DNA from: Lysinibacillus sphaericus OT4b.31
Lineage (GTDB): Bacteria > Bacillota > Bacilli > Bacillales_A > Planococcaceae
Direction: 5' to 3'
Assembly: GCF_000392615.1 (NCBI RefSeq)
Contig: NZ_KB933398.1
Span: 2,866,702-2,930,701 of the forward strand
DNA: 64,000 nt
Shown here: positions 1 through 7,943 of the stretch, piece by piece
Layout of the letters: each line of letters starts with the position of its first letter
Numbering within the stretch: position 1 is the stretch's first letter
Position numbers and translations under genes: made by a program
The notes under the pieces: model-generated
Seen by the model: the letters and a program-made list of their open reading frames with translations, nothing else
What the model was told of the DNA's origin: nothing
Database searches by the model: none

Positions 1-604
1 ATCCTGCTTTAATGGCACTGGCAGGTGGTCCCCCCACCGCACGCCAAATTGGAAGGGAGCCATCTTTCGGTTGTGGCAAAATTTGAGCATTGTGAAGAGG
101 TGCACGGTATTGCCCTTCCCAAGTGATAAGCTCTTCGTCATTAATCTTTTTTAGTAGTTCCAACTTTTCCTCAAAAATTTCTTCATAATCCTGAAGTTCG
201 ACGCCAAGTAAGTGATAGGCACCGACGCGAGAACCTCGCCCAGCAACAATTTCCGCACGTCCATCTGAAATTAAATCAATCGTCGCAAAATCCTCATATA
301 CCCGTACAGGGTCAGATACACTCAGCACCGTTGCAGAGCTTGCTATTTTAATTTTTTTCGTTGCTTGTGCAATCGCTCCTAAAACGACCGTATGTGCCTG
401 TGTTGTAAAATACGATTGGTGACTTTCACCAACTCCAAATACATCAATGCCTGCCTGCTCTGCTAATTGACTTGCTTCGATTAGCTCTTGAAGACGTTGC
501 TGTGCAGAAATTCGTTCACCTGTTAATGGATTTGGAATATGGTCCCCTAACGAATAAAGTCCAAATTCAATCCCTTTTGATTGGTCTATACGATATTTTT
601 CCAT
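1..604 (-). CDS. LLM-class flavin-dependent oxidoreductase (partial, C-terminus outside window)
   Basis: About 201 N-terminal residues are visible, starting MEKYRIDQSKGIEFGLYSLG at the ATG ending at 604 and running off the left edge. The sequence has the luciferase-like monooxygenase pattern: an early substrate strand (GIEFGLYSLGDHIPNP), GVGESH near residue 59, and the segment SDPVRVYEDFATIDLISDGR followed by AEIVAGRGS, typical of flavin binding in bacterial-luciferase-like proteins. Such enzymes oxidise small organic substrates with FMNH2 and O2. The start is 14 bases downstream of the dioxygenase stop, so the two are probably co-transcribed, which suggests a shared role in handling aromatic or quinone-like compounds (inference). 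The substrate is unknown. Confidence 0.85.
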   Translation of the reverse strand, partial: MEKYRIDQSKGIEFGLYSLGDHIPNPLTGERISAQQRLQELIEASQLAEQAGIDVFGVGESHQSYFTTQAHTVVLGAIAQATKKIKIASSATVLSVSDPVRVYEDFATIDLISDGRAEIVAGRGSRVGAYHLLGVELQDYEEIFEEKLELLKKINDEELITWEGQYRAPLHNAQILPQPKDGSLPIWRAVGGPPASAIKAG

Positions 605-618
605 TATTGTTCTCTCCT

Positions 619-1560
619 TTAATCTAATGGTTCTAAAATTGCTTCAATTTCAGCTCGTTTTCCCTCTAAAAATGGAGGCAAATCAAGCTCTTTGCCAAGA
701 TCTTCTACAGGGGAATCCACGGTAAACCCTGGACCGTCTGTTGCCATTTCAAATAGAATGTTATTACGATCTCTAAAATAAAGACTTTGGAAATAATAGC
801 GGTCTACAACGCCTGTACTTTCTAAACCGCGCGCTTTAATTAAGGCATCCCATTCTTGAAGTTCTTCCACTGTTGCTACACGTAAAGCTAGGTGGTGAAT
901 ACTTCCTCGACCAGGTTTTTCACTTGGTCCCTCCAGTTCTTTAACGACAATCTCGCCAAGTGTTTCCCCTGCAATAGATTGAAGGCGAGCTTCTTTTTCA
1001 TTTTCAGTGACAACTGTATAATGAAATAGTTCTTGTAGTAAAGTCACTGTACGACTTAAATAACGTACTGTCATTTCTACTGTACCCATACCTAAAATGC
1101 GATGCTCCACAGGGATATCTGAACTTTCCCATGCTTGCCAATCGGTAGGTGTCTCTTGATTGTGGTGATTTAATAGCACCATTCGCAAGCCTTCATGATC
1201 CTCAAAAAACAAGGCATCTTTGCCCGCATATATCGTAATCTCACTATGTTGCACCTCTAGGAGCTCAAAACGATTTTTCCAAAAAACTAAACTTTCATAG
1301 TTTGGTACTAATAGGCCAATGCGTGTAATCGCATTTGTCCCACGTACTGTACGGCCAGCAACAGGCATTTCGAAAAAGGATAATTCAGTTCCAGCAGCGC
1401 CTGTTAAATCTCCATAAAATAAGTGGTACATAGACGGTGAATCCTGATTGACAGTTTTTTTCACACGACGTAAGCCAAGGACTTTTGTATAAAAACCGTT
1501 ATTTCGTTTTCCATTTTTTGTTAACATTGAAATATGATGATGTCCACTTAATTTTTGCAT
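619..1560 (-). CDS. VOC-family ring-cleaving dioxygenase (MhqO/MhqA-like)
   Basis: A 313-residue protein with two vicinal-oxygen-chelate halves. Metal-ligand candidates are the N-terminal histidines of SGHHHISM (residues 5-12), the HHLALR histidines in the second half, and the glutamate of LFEMATDGPG near residue 270. Length and layout match the Bacillus MhqA/MhqE/MhqO group, which degrades quinone or catechol-type electrophiles. The ATG start has an AAGGAGG site 8 bases upstream. It lies between a MarR-type regulator and an LLM oxidoreductase on the same strand. A palindrome (1580-1599) sits just before the gene, so repression by the neighbouring MarR protein is likely. The exact substrate cannot be read from sequence. 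Confidence 0.88.
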   Translation of the reverse strand: MQKLSGHHHISMLTKNGKRNNGFYTKVLGLRRVKKTVNQDSPSMYHLFYGDLTGAAGTELSFFEMPVAGRTVRGTNAITRIGLLVPNYESLVFWKNRFELLEVQHSEITIYAGKDALFFEDHEGLRMVLLNHHNQETPTDWQAWESSDIPVEHRILGMGTVEMTVRYLSRTVTLLQELFHYTVVTENEKEARLQSIAGETLGEIVVKELEGPSEKPGRGSIHHLALRVATVEELQEWDALIKARGLESTGVVDRYYFQSLYFRDRNNILFEMATDGPGFTVDSPVEDLGKELDLPPFLEGKRAEIEAILEPLD

Positions 1561-1579
1561 AAGTGCTTCCTCCTTATTT

Positions 1580-1599
1580 TCACTTGACTAAGCAAGTGA
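1580..1599. promoter_or_regulatory. Palindromic operator candidate upstream of the dioxygenase
   Basis: Perfect inverted repeat TCACTTG-N6-CAAGTGA, 20 bases before the dioxygenase start. A degenerate copy with the same 20-base length occurs before the marR gene (2090-2109), so both are probably bound by that MarR protein. Confidence 0.6.
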
Positions 1600-1613
1600 T
1601 GGTGTAAAAAAAA

Positions 1614-2057
1614 TCACACGAGTGGTAATTTTTTTTCTCGGCTATGCTTTTCTATCTTTGACATGAGTGTATATAATGATTTCTGCTCTTCTTCTGTTAA
1701 TACATCTTCAAAAAATGAGGATTGAAAGTGAAGCTGACTTGGTGTCGCTGCATCAATCATCTGCTCACCCTTTAACGTTAACGAAATTGTTTTTGTCTTC
1801 CAATTTTGCTTACGCTCAATCAGACCGTCCTTTTCAAGTCGAGCAAGCATCCGAGATATGCCACCTTGCGTAACCGTAACTTTCTCTGCTAACGCTGATT
1901 GCGTTAACGGTGCATATGTTTTGATTTGAATTAATACATCAAATTGTGCGGTTGTTAAATCAAAGCGCTTTAAAAAGTCATTGGATAGCTGATTACTTTG
2001 ATTTGTAAAGCGCATCATACGCAACCATGTAAGTGAGCCCAGTGTATGTTTTCGCAT
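1614..2057 (-). CDS. MarR-family transcriptional regulator
   Basis: About 147 residues from the ATG ending at 2057 ([17 protein letters not shown]); a GTG directly before it (2060) is also possible because the GGAGG site suits either. The winged-helix core is clear: [50 protein letters not shown], and a wing ending in a TLKGEQ motif. MarR proteins are dimeric repressors often released by phenolic compounds or quinones. The downstream dioxygenase and LLM oxidoreductase fit that role. Palindromes at 2090-2109 and 1580-1599 suggest autoregulation and control of the dioxygenase. It could be an MhqR counterpart, but that assignment is inference. Confidence 0.85.
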   Translation of the reverse strand: MRKHTLGSLTWLRMMRFTNQSNQLSNDFLKRFDLTTAQFDVLIQIKTYAPLTQSALAEKVTVTQGGISRMLARLEKDGLIERKQNWKTKTISLTLKGEQMIDAATPSQLHFQSSFFEDVLTEEEQKSLYTLMSKIEKHSREKKLPLV

Positions 2058-2089
2058 CACTTTTGTCCTCCCTGCTTTGTATTGTACTC

Positions 2090-2109
2090 TCACTTTACCA
2101 CGCAAGTGA
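2090..2109. promoter_or_regulatory. Operator candidate in the marR promoter region
   Basis: TCACTT-N8-AAGTGA, same overall length and outer bases as the palindrome at 1580-1599. It lies about 30 bases before the marR start, where a repressor would block transcription. Confidence 0.5.
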
Positions 2110-2123
2110 TAAACAAGCAAGGG

Positions 2124-2147
2124 AAATATCTCGAATTAGAGATATTT
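2124..2147. promoter_or_regulatory. Second palindrome, resembling the MhqR box
   Basis: Perfect inverted repeat AAATATCTC-N6-GAGATATTT between the end of cdaS and the marR start. It closely resembles the B. subtilis MhqR recognition sequence as I recall it (ATCTCGAATTCGAGAT-type). It has no T-run on the cdaS side, so an operator is more likely than a terminator. Confidence 0.45.
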
Positions 2148-2152
2148 TTAAT

Positions 2153-2782
2153 TTAAAGAATTCCATGCGTTGTAATTGGATGCAAATTTCCATTAAAAGC
2201 AAATGAAATTCTTCCTGTTTCCTCAGACACGACCATAATAAGTGCATCACTTCGTTCACTTAATCCGATTGCAGCTCGATGTCTTGTGCCTAGTTTCTTT
2301 TCGCCAGTATAAATATCTGAAAGTGGAAGAACATTTGCTGCTGACACAATTTTATTGTGGCTCACTAATACAGCTCCATCATGTAGTGGATTTCCTGGGA
2401 AAAAAATAGATTCCAATAATGAATGCGTTAAGTCTGCGCCGATATGGATACCAGGTTTTAAGAAAGATTCAAGTGCATCTTCTCTTTGAATCACAATGAG
2501 CCCACCATGTCTTCTCTTAGACATATTTTGTACGCAATTTGATAGCTCTGGGTATTTTTCAGTAAACGGAGACAAATAACAATTTAAATAGAATGTCGCA
2601 GCCTGCATTTCAATCGTAATAAATTTCTCTTTGATTTTTTCAAAATCTCCAAGCAGACATTTTGATTCTGTATCCATTAATTCTATACTGTGCTGTATGG
2701 ACATGATGACTTGACTAAGTTCTTCTTTTACCGTTTGTTTCATTGGTGAAAAATCACAATTTGATTGATTCACAAAAAACAC
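2153..2782 (-). CDS. cdaS: Sporulation-type diadenylate cyclase CdaS
   Basis: A 209-residue protein that makes cyclic di-AMP from two ATP. The DAC domain fills the C-terminal part and carries both signature motifs: DGA at residues 135-137 (LHDGAVLV) and GTRHRA at 165-170. The N-terminal 90 residues are helical and lack membrane segments, as in CdaS (regulatory N-terminal helices), unlike membrane CdaA or the larger DisA. B. subtilis CdaS is about the same length and is made in the forespore. The ORF opens with GTG at 2782, but a GTG at 2773 is better spaced from the AAAGAGG site. It appears monocistronic; the following gene is the marR regulator. Confidence 0.9.
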   Translation of the reverse strand: MFFVNQSNCDFSPMKQTVKEELSQVIMSIQHSIELMDTESKCLLGDFEKIKEKFITIEMQAATFYLNCYLSPFTEKYPELSNCVQNMSKRRHGGLIVIQREDALESFLKPGIHIGADLTHSLLESIFFPGNPLHDGAVLVSHNKIVSAANVLPLSDIYTGEKKLGTRHRAAIGLSERSDALIMVVSEETGRISFAFNGNLHPITTHGIL

Positions 2783-2900
2783 GCCTCTTTTCTAATATAA
2801 TGATGGATCACCTCTTGTTATATTTAGTCTCTCTATCTGGATTTTTTTTATTCGCTTTGGAGGCATTTCGCCAATCCCTTCCTTTATTTTCAAAATAATA

Positions 2901-2938
2901 AGGCGACTACCTGTTCATATGTGAACAAGTAGTCGCCT
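2901..2938. terminator. Long hairpin between the MFS gene and cdaS
   Basis: Ten-base stem AGGCGACTAC / GTAGTCGCCT closed by an inner inverted repeat TGTTCA-TATG-TGAACA. T-rich bases follow on both strands, so it can end transcription coming from the MFS gene. Confidence 0.7.
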
Positions 2939-3075
2939 ATTTTTGGGTCAATAAGATATAAATTGTGCACTAATTTCAGCTATTAAACCATAGCCTGGCG
3001 CAAAATAACTGCCAAAGGATTTTTCTACAACATTTTATTTGACACGATCCATTTCATAATTAAATGCTTGAACGA

Positions 3076-4455
3076 TTATTCTTGGACTATAAAGAATGAC
3101 AATACTAGCCCACAAATACTTAGTAAAGTGGCTGTAATAAAGGCAATCTGGATTCCTTGTAACATCGCTACCTCTAGTACATCCTGCTCTCTAAATGTTA
3201 TGACGGTACTCATTACAGTAACAAGCAAAGCCGTTACAATGGCTCCCCCTACCATCCTTAATGTGCTATTCATGGCAGTTCCATGAGCCATTAAATTAGT
3301 AGGTAGAGCATTCATACCAGCAGTAGTAAGTGGCATCATAATCATCGCAATGCCTAAAGAAATAAATGTAAATAGCAGTGCCAACAACCATAGGGCTGTA
3401 TTCATAGTTACTGTTACTAACATGCTTGTAGCAAGCACAATAAGAGAAAACCCGACAATCGCCAATTCCTTTCCACCAATTTTATCGAAAATTTTACCCG
3501 TCACAGGAGACATAAAGCCCATTACTAGAGCTCCCGTAAATAGAACTAGCCCCGTTTCAAGTGCAGAAAGACCGCGTACATTTTGAATGTAAAATGTTAA
3601 TAATATTTGCGTGCCAATCATTAACGCATATACTAAACTGGATAAAATTGTGCTAATTGTAAAGGTCTTCGATTGAAAAACACGAAACTCAAGCATAGGA
3701 TTTGCTAACGCAAGCTGTCTTTTAATAAATACATAAAGAGCTATACCTCCAACCCCTAATGGAACAAACACTTGTGCATCAGTAAAACCAACTGTCCCAG
3801 CTAAACTAAAGCCATATAGTAACCCTCCCCATCCTAGAGAAGATAACGCGATAGAAAGACTATCTAGCTGACCATTTTTTTGAGGTGTTACATTCCTCAT
3901 AAATAAAACAACAAGTAACAACACAGCTATTGACGCAGGAAATACCATATAAAATAAATGCCGCCACGTAAAATGCTCAATAACCCAGCCCGCTAAAGTT
4001 GGACCCACTGCTGGAGCAAATCCAGTAACGAGCCCCGCAAGCCCCATCACCGAACCTCGTTGCTCTTTTGGGTACATGAACAATAAAACTGTCTGCATTA
4101 AAGGCATAATAATCCCAGCCCCTGCAGCCTGTATCACTCGCGCTACAAGTAATACGGTAAAGGATGGTGCAAATGCGCCTAGTATCGTACCTATGCTAAA
4201 TAAGCTAAGTGCAGACATTAATAATAGACGGTTTGAGAAACGCCCGATTAAAAAAGCAGTAATTGGTATTAGGATCCCATTTGTCAATAAATAGACGGTT
4301 GTTAACCACTGCGCTAGATTCGCATCAATGTGAAAATCATGCATGATTGGTGGCATCGCAATTAATAATAAGGTCTGGTTTAAAATTGAAACAAACGCAG
4401 CCGCTAGTAAAATAGCGACGACTAAAATTTTCTTACTTGCCGTTATGTTTTTCAT
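3076..4455 (-). CDS. MFS drug exporter, DHA2 (EmrB/QacA-like) family
   Basis: A 459-residue integral membrane protein with about 14 hydrophobic segments. Family motifs are visible: NQTLLLIAMPPIMHDF in helix 1, QWLTTVYLLTNGILIP in helix 2, a basic loop after FLIGRFSN, and a motif-C-like GLAGLVTGFAPAVGPTLAGW in helix 5, typical of drug/proton antiporters. A GGGAGG site precedes the ATG. The TetR-family gene lies 53 bases upstream on the same strand, with operator-like palindromes before both genes, so the pair behaves as a TetR-controlled efflux operon. The substrate cannot be predicted. Confidence 0.88.
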   Translation of the reverse strand: MKNITASKKILVVAILLAAAFVSILNQTLLLIAMPPIMHDFHIDANLAQWLTTVYLLTNGILIPITAFLIGRFSNRLLLMSALSLFSIGTILGAFAPSFTVLLVARVIQAAGAGIIMPLMQTVLLFMYPKEQRGSVMGLAGLVTGFAPAVGPTLAGWVIEHFTWRHLFYMVFPASIAVLLLVVLFMRNVTPQKNGQLDSLSIALSSLGWGGLLYGFSLAGTVGFTDAQVFVPLGVGGIALYVFIKRQLALANPMLEFRVFQSKTFTISTILSSLVYALMIGTQILLTFYIQNVRGLSALETGLVLFTGALVMGFMSPVTGKIFDKIGGKELAIVGFSLIVLATSMLVTVTMNTALWLLALLFTFISLGIAMIMMPLTTAGMNALPTNLMAHGTAMNSTLRMVGGAIVTALLVTVMSTVITFREQDVLEVAMLQGIQIAFITATLLSICGLVLSFFIVQE

Positions 4456-4471
4456 CTTTTCCTCCCTTAGT

Positions 4472-4490
4472 TAGTTAGTAATAACTAACA
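4472..4490. promoter_or_regulatory. TetR operator candidate upstream of the MFS gene
   Basis: GTTAGT-N4-ACTAAC inverted repeat directly before the MFS ribosome binding site. It has the same half-site and spacing as the palindrome upstream of the tetR gene. Confidence 0.65.
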
Positions 4491-4508
4491 TTTTTAAAAA
4501 AAATAAAA

Positions 4509-5093
4509 CTATGCTTGCACTCCCTTCATAAAAACTTCTACTGTATCTTGAACAAAATTTTCTTGCTGATCTTTTAGAAAATGGTTCTCCCAAATCGCAT
4601 TCGACACGAAAAAGCCAAACAATCCCGTTAAAAAAACAATCGCTTGCCCTTTTGTATCGATTTCCTTCTTCATGTGCCCCAATTCGATTAATTTTTGAAA
4701 ATAGCTGGCCAGTAAATTTTGTAGTTGACGTGTATTATTATCAGAAATTATATCTATTAACTCTGGTAATATGCTTCGATCTTGAATGGCAATAAGAAAA
4801 ATAGGTTTATTTTTCTCCATAAACGTTAAATAGCTGTGAGCAATTTGCTGCAAATCATTTTTTAAATGACCAGTCAATTCATGTAAAAAGAAATGTTCGA
4901 AGTACGGAATGTAAGAATACGTTTGAATAAGTGAATGTAATATCCCCATCTTTGTATCAAAATGACGAAAAACAGTCATCTCACTGACACCTGCTGTTAA
5001 GGCAATTTCTTTCACAGAAACATTGTTGTAACCACGTTCGGTCATCAATGCAAGTGCTGACGCTAAAATTTTGTCTGCGGTATTTTTTCTCAA
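4509..5093 (-). CDS. TetR/AcrR-family transcriptional repressor
   Basis: A 194-residue protein. The N-terminal HTH is typical: ILASALALMTERGYNNVSVK, then EIALTAGVSEMTVFRHFDTK (about residues 27-46). The remainder is the helical ligand-binding and dimer domain. It starts at a TTG with AGGAGG 7 bases upstream. It is followed by the MFS exporter it probably represses. Perfect palindrome TGTTAGT-N4-ACTAACA lies in its own upstream region and a near copy lies before the exporter, suggesting it represses both. The inducer is unknown. Confidence 0.88.
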   Translation of the reverse strand: MRKNTADKILASALALMTERGYNNVSVKEIALTAGVSEMTVFRHFDTKMGILHSLIQTYSYIPYFEHFFLHELTGHLKNDLQQIAHSYLTFMEKNKPIFLIAIQDRSILPELIDIISDNNTRQLQNLLASYFQKLIELGHMKKEIDTKGQAIVFLTGLFGFFVSNAIWENHFLKDQQENFVQDTVEVFMKGVQA

Positions 5094-5109
5094 AGTATGA
5101 CCTCCTAAA

Positions 5110-5127
5110 TGTTAGTTATGACTAACA
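5110..5127. promoter_or_regulatory. TetR operator candidate (autoregulation)
   Basis: Perfect inverted repeat TGTTAGT-N4-ACTAACA, about 17 bases before the tetR start codon, matching the site at 4472-4490. Confidence 0.7.
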
Positions 5128-5183
5128 AAAATATAGATGACTTCTTTCATGCTGTCAATCATTCGTAATTAGGCTAATAAAAA

Positions 5184-5218
5184 AACACACGCCATTCGGA
5201 TCTACCATGACGTGTGTT
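5184..5218 (-). terminator. Terminator of the 76-residue membrane protein gene
   Basis: Stem AACACACG / CGTGTGTT followed on the minus strand by a run of seven T, immediately after the gene ending at 5234. Confidence 0.7.
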
Positions 5219-5233
5219 GAATACATTTGGATG

Positions 5234-5464
5234 TTACATATGGCCGGCACGAATTTTCTTGACAATACTATATGTAGTAAAAGCAGCTGCTGGTGCAAGG
5301 ACTACAATGAAGATTAGCCATACTTTCAAGCTTTCTGTTGACTTCAGTATTTCATAGTTTGTCGTAACATAAATAATAAGTCCGCCTAATAATAAATAGC
5401 TCAGCACGTTTGGAAAAATAACAAGTAAACGTAATACAGCTGGTGGCATTTTTTGTTGATCCAT
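5234..5464 (-). CDS. Small two-helix membrane protein, unknown function
   Basis: A 76-residue protein with two predicted transmembrane stretches (VLSYLLLGGLIIYVTT near residues 20-35 and VWLIFIVVLAPAAAFTTYSI near 48-67) and a short basic tail (VKKIRAGHM). An AGGGGTG-type site precedes the ATG and a good terminator follows, which supports a real single-gene unit. I do not recognise a characterised family. Confidence 0.65.
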   Translation of the reverse strand: MDQQKMPPAVLRLLVIFPNVLSYLLLGGLIIYVTTNYEILKSTESLKVWLIFIVVLAPAAAFTTYSIVKKIRAGHM

Positions 5465-5579
5465 ACAACCACACCCCTTTTACTTAATTATACGTAAATC
5501 ATCTATTAAACGCACTATATTTCTCATAGAGTGCCGACCAACTATCTCCTACTTCCACTTGTCTACATAAATATAGTAG

Positions 5580-5608
5580 TTGACACCTTTGTAACTTTTG
5601 TTTACAAT
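5580..5608 (+). promoter_or_regulatory. Sigma-A promoter of the DMT transporter gene
   Basis: TTGACA (5580-5585), 17-base spacer, TACAAT (5603-5608). Transcription should begin near 5615 and leave a leader of about 125 bases. Confidence 0.7.
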
Positions 5609-5627
5609 TTTCATAATTTGATACGCA

Positions 5628-5738
5628 AACTCACACTAACTTGTGAGTGGCGAAATTTTGTAGAGTTTTAACTCTGTTTCATTCGCCCGTCGTCTACTAA
5701 TAGACGGCGGGGTTTTTTATTTTTTTGGAGGGGTTTTT
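5628..5738 (+). promoter_or_regulatory. Structured leader with attenuator-like terminator before the DMT gene
   Basis: Three hairpins are visible: ACTCACA/TGTGAGT (about 5630-5650); GGCGAA/TTCGCC enclosing AGAGTT/AACTCT (about 5649-5687); and a strong terminator CCCGTCGTCTA / TAGACGGCGGG (5686-5712) followed by a T-run. The 3' side of the second stem overlaps the terminator's 5' side, so the two cannot fully form together. This is the design of a riboswitch or attenuator. I could not match it to a known aptamer class. Confidence 0.5.
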
Positions 5739-6653
5739 TTGAATAAATTAAAGTTTTCATTAATCGTTTTATTAGGTGCCTGTAGCTATGGGATTCTTTC
5801 TTCCATTCTTAAAATTGGTTTTTTAAATGGATTTTCTTTTCCTGCACTTTTAGGTGGACAATATGTATTTGGCTGGTTTGGATTATTATTACTCGTTATG
5901 TTCTTCTCTCGCTATAAAGTAACCCTAAAAAATGTATTCTCTTTATTGGCTGTTGGGATGACAATGAGTTTAACCAGTATTTTTTATGGGCTTTCTGTAA
6001 AAGAATTACCTGCATCTATTGCTATTGTTCTATTATTTCAATTCACTTGGATGGGCGTGCTTATTGAAGCAATTGCTAACAAAACTTTTCCAAGTCGAGA
6101 AAAGTTATTATCCATCCTCATCTTATTTATAGGAACGATATTTGCTGGAGGTATATTTGATGGAATAGGACAAGAATTATCTATAAAAGGAATCACCTTT
6201 GGGTTATTAGCAGCTATAACTTTTTCCTTATATATATTTGCAAGTGGACGTGTTTCTACTGATGTTCCAATCTACTCAAAAAGCTTTCTTATGACAACGA
6301 GTGCTACACTCTTCGTTTGCTTAATATTTCCACCGACATATTTGATTGATGGTACATTGCAGGCCGGATTATGGAAATATGCTTTAATCCTTGGCTTCTT
6401 TGGTGTAGTTGTACCAGTCATTTGTTTTTCCATCGGTGTACCAAAGGTAGGGACAGGTCTTGGAACAATTTTAGGAGCTGTCGAACTCCCAACAGCAGTT
6501 ATCGCTTCTATTACACTTGTTCATGAAGTGGTATCCCCTTTACAGTGGATTGGAATTGTTTGTATTTTATTCGGAATTTTCATACCTCAAATTCTAAAAG
6601 TACGAAAAGAGAAAAAACAAAGCCGTTTTCCTGAAGAAACAATTGAGTTTTAA
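5739..6653 (+). CDS. DMT-superfamily (EamA) transporter
   Basis: A 304-residue protein of about ten hydrophobic segments with the internal two-fold EamA repeat; the second half contains LGFFGVVVPVICFSIGVPKVG and GAVELPTAVIASITLVHEVVSPLQWIG, the usual end of EamA proteins. It starts at a TTG preceded by GGAGGGG. It is a single gene behind its own promoter and a leader that ends in a terminator just upstream of the ribosome binding site, so its expression is probably controlled by premature termination. The substrate is unknown; family members export amino acids or other metabolites. Confidence 0.82.
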   Translation: MNKLKFSLIVLLGACSYGILSSILKIGFLNGFSFPALLGGQYVFGWFGLLLLVMFFSRYKVTLKNVFSLLAVGMTMSLTSIFYGLSVKELPASIAIVLLFQFTWMGVLIEAIANKTFPSREKLLSILILFIGTIFAGGIFDGIGQELSIKGITFGLLAAITFSLYIFASGRVSTDVPIYSKSFLMTTSATLFVCLIFPPTYLIDGTLQAGLWKYALILGFFGVVVPVICFSIGVPKVGTGLGTILGAVELPTAVIASITLVHEVVSPLQWIGIVCILFGIFIPQILKVRKEKKQSRFPEETIEF

Positions 6654-6834
6654 GTAGAATTTTTGGTGAGCGCTAACCATAATAAAGCAACACGTCAAAA
6701 AAAATTTAAATGCAGAAATCGGATTTCAATTAAATCGCTTAAATGTTGAGTCTAACTCTTTAGCATACAACTATTGGTTGACTACAAATTATAAACTGAC
6801 AATCAACTGTAAGGTAAGTTCCATTCCAAATAAA

Positions 6835-6873
6835 ATAGGTATAGATACGGTAAAATCCCGAACCTATACCTAT
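6835..6873 (-). terminator. Terminator candidate of rnz
   Basis: Inverted repeat ATAGGTATAG / CTATACCTAT, followed on the minus strand by TTTTATTT, downstream of rnz. Confidence 0.5.
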
Positions 6874-6939
6874 AAAAAAGTGTTTTTCACTCACTCGACT
6901 TATAAAAGAGATACTACAATTTTAGCAAAATAAAATATA

Positions 6940-7881
6940 TTAAAGTAACTCATCATTACTCCAAGTGAACACCATCTGATCGGAAGTTAGGACAGTTTGC
7001 GGAAAAATTTCTTGGGCTTGTGCTAGGAAAATTGGTAAATCATGCGGCAAAAATCGTGCACTCAAATGGTTGAGTAGTAAAAATTTCACATTTGCTCGAC
7101 TAGCAACCATAGCTGCCTCCACATTTGTAGAATGTCCATAGTTTGCAGCCAATCCCACTGTATCTCCATCAAAGGTCGCTTCGTGAATCACAATATCTGC
7201 ATGCTCCGCCAACAATACCGCTTCTTCACAGTACTTTGTATCACCTAAAATAGTAAGTGTGAAGCCTTTTTTCGGAGGTGCTACAACATCAGTTGCTTTA
7301 ATCATTGTGCCATTTTCAAGCTCAATATCGTGCCCCCTCTTTAACTGTCCGAGCAGTGGACCCTTTGGAACGCCTAAAGCTTGGACTTTCTCCATAAGCA
7401 ATTCTCCCGGTAATTCCTTTTGTTCTATGCGGTAACCAAAACATGGAACTACATGACGTAATTCACCGGCTCGTACAGTAAAGTGTGCGTCCTCGTAAAT
7501 GACACCTTCCTGTACTTCTACAAATTGTAGTGGATACGTTAAATGTGTTTTTGACAATGCAAATGTCTGCTCCACCCATTGCTGTAACCCTGCTGGTCCG
7601 AAAATCGTTAATGGCTCATCTCCTCCTTGAAAGGAGCGAGAACTTAGAAATCCTGGTAGGCCAAAAATATGATCGCCATGTAAATGGGTGATGAAAATTT
7701 TCGTAACTTTACGTGGCTTTAAGGATGAATGCAATATTTGATGCTGTGTCGCTTCTCCACAATCAAAAAGCCACATCTCACCAATTTCATCTAGAAGCTT
7801 GACCATTAGAGCACTCGTATTGCGCTCTTTCGAAGGCATGCCTGCGCCTGTCCCTAAAAAATGTAGTTGCACATATGCCAC
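6940..7881 (-). CDS. rnz: Ribonuclease Z (tRNA 3' endonuclease)
   Basis: A 313-residue metallo-beta-lactamase-fold nuclease that trims the 3' trailer of tRNA precursors lacking an encoded CCA. The zinc motif THLHGDH is at residues 65-71, preceded by LGTGAGMPSKERNTSA, which is characteristic of RNase Z. Further ligands are HVVPCFGYR (near 140), the aspartate in TILGDTKYC (near 212) and LLLNHLSARF (near 270). Length is close to B. subtilis RNase Z. A GAGGTGG site precedes the ATG. It is a single gene with a terminator candidate downstream. Confidence 0.95.
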   Translation of the reverse strand: MAYVQLHFLGTGAGMPSKERNTSALMVKLLDEIGEMWLFDCGEATQHQILHSSLKPRKVTKIFITHLHGDHIFGLPGFLSSRSFQGGDEPLTIFGPAGLQQWVEQTFALSKTHLTYPLQFVEVQEGVIYEDAHFTVRAGELRHVVPCFGYRIEQKELPGELLMEKVQALGVPKGPLLGQLKRGHDIELENGTMIKATDVVAPPKKGFTLTILGDTKYCEEAVLLAEHADIVIHEATFDGDTVGLAANYGHSTNVEAAMVASRANVKFLLLNHLSARFLPHDLPIFLAQAQEIFPQTVLTSDQMVFTWSNDELL

Positions 7882-7943
7882 CTCAATTCTTTTTCTGTCG
7901 TTCTATTGTACCTTATTGCTGAAAATAAGAAAAACCTTTGGTG

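Noticed and set aside
1667-1873. Plus-strand frame antisense to marR
   Set aside because: The MarR frame on the other strand has a full winged-helix domain and good start; this is a shadow.
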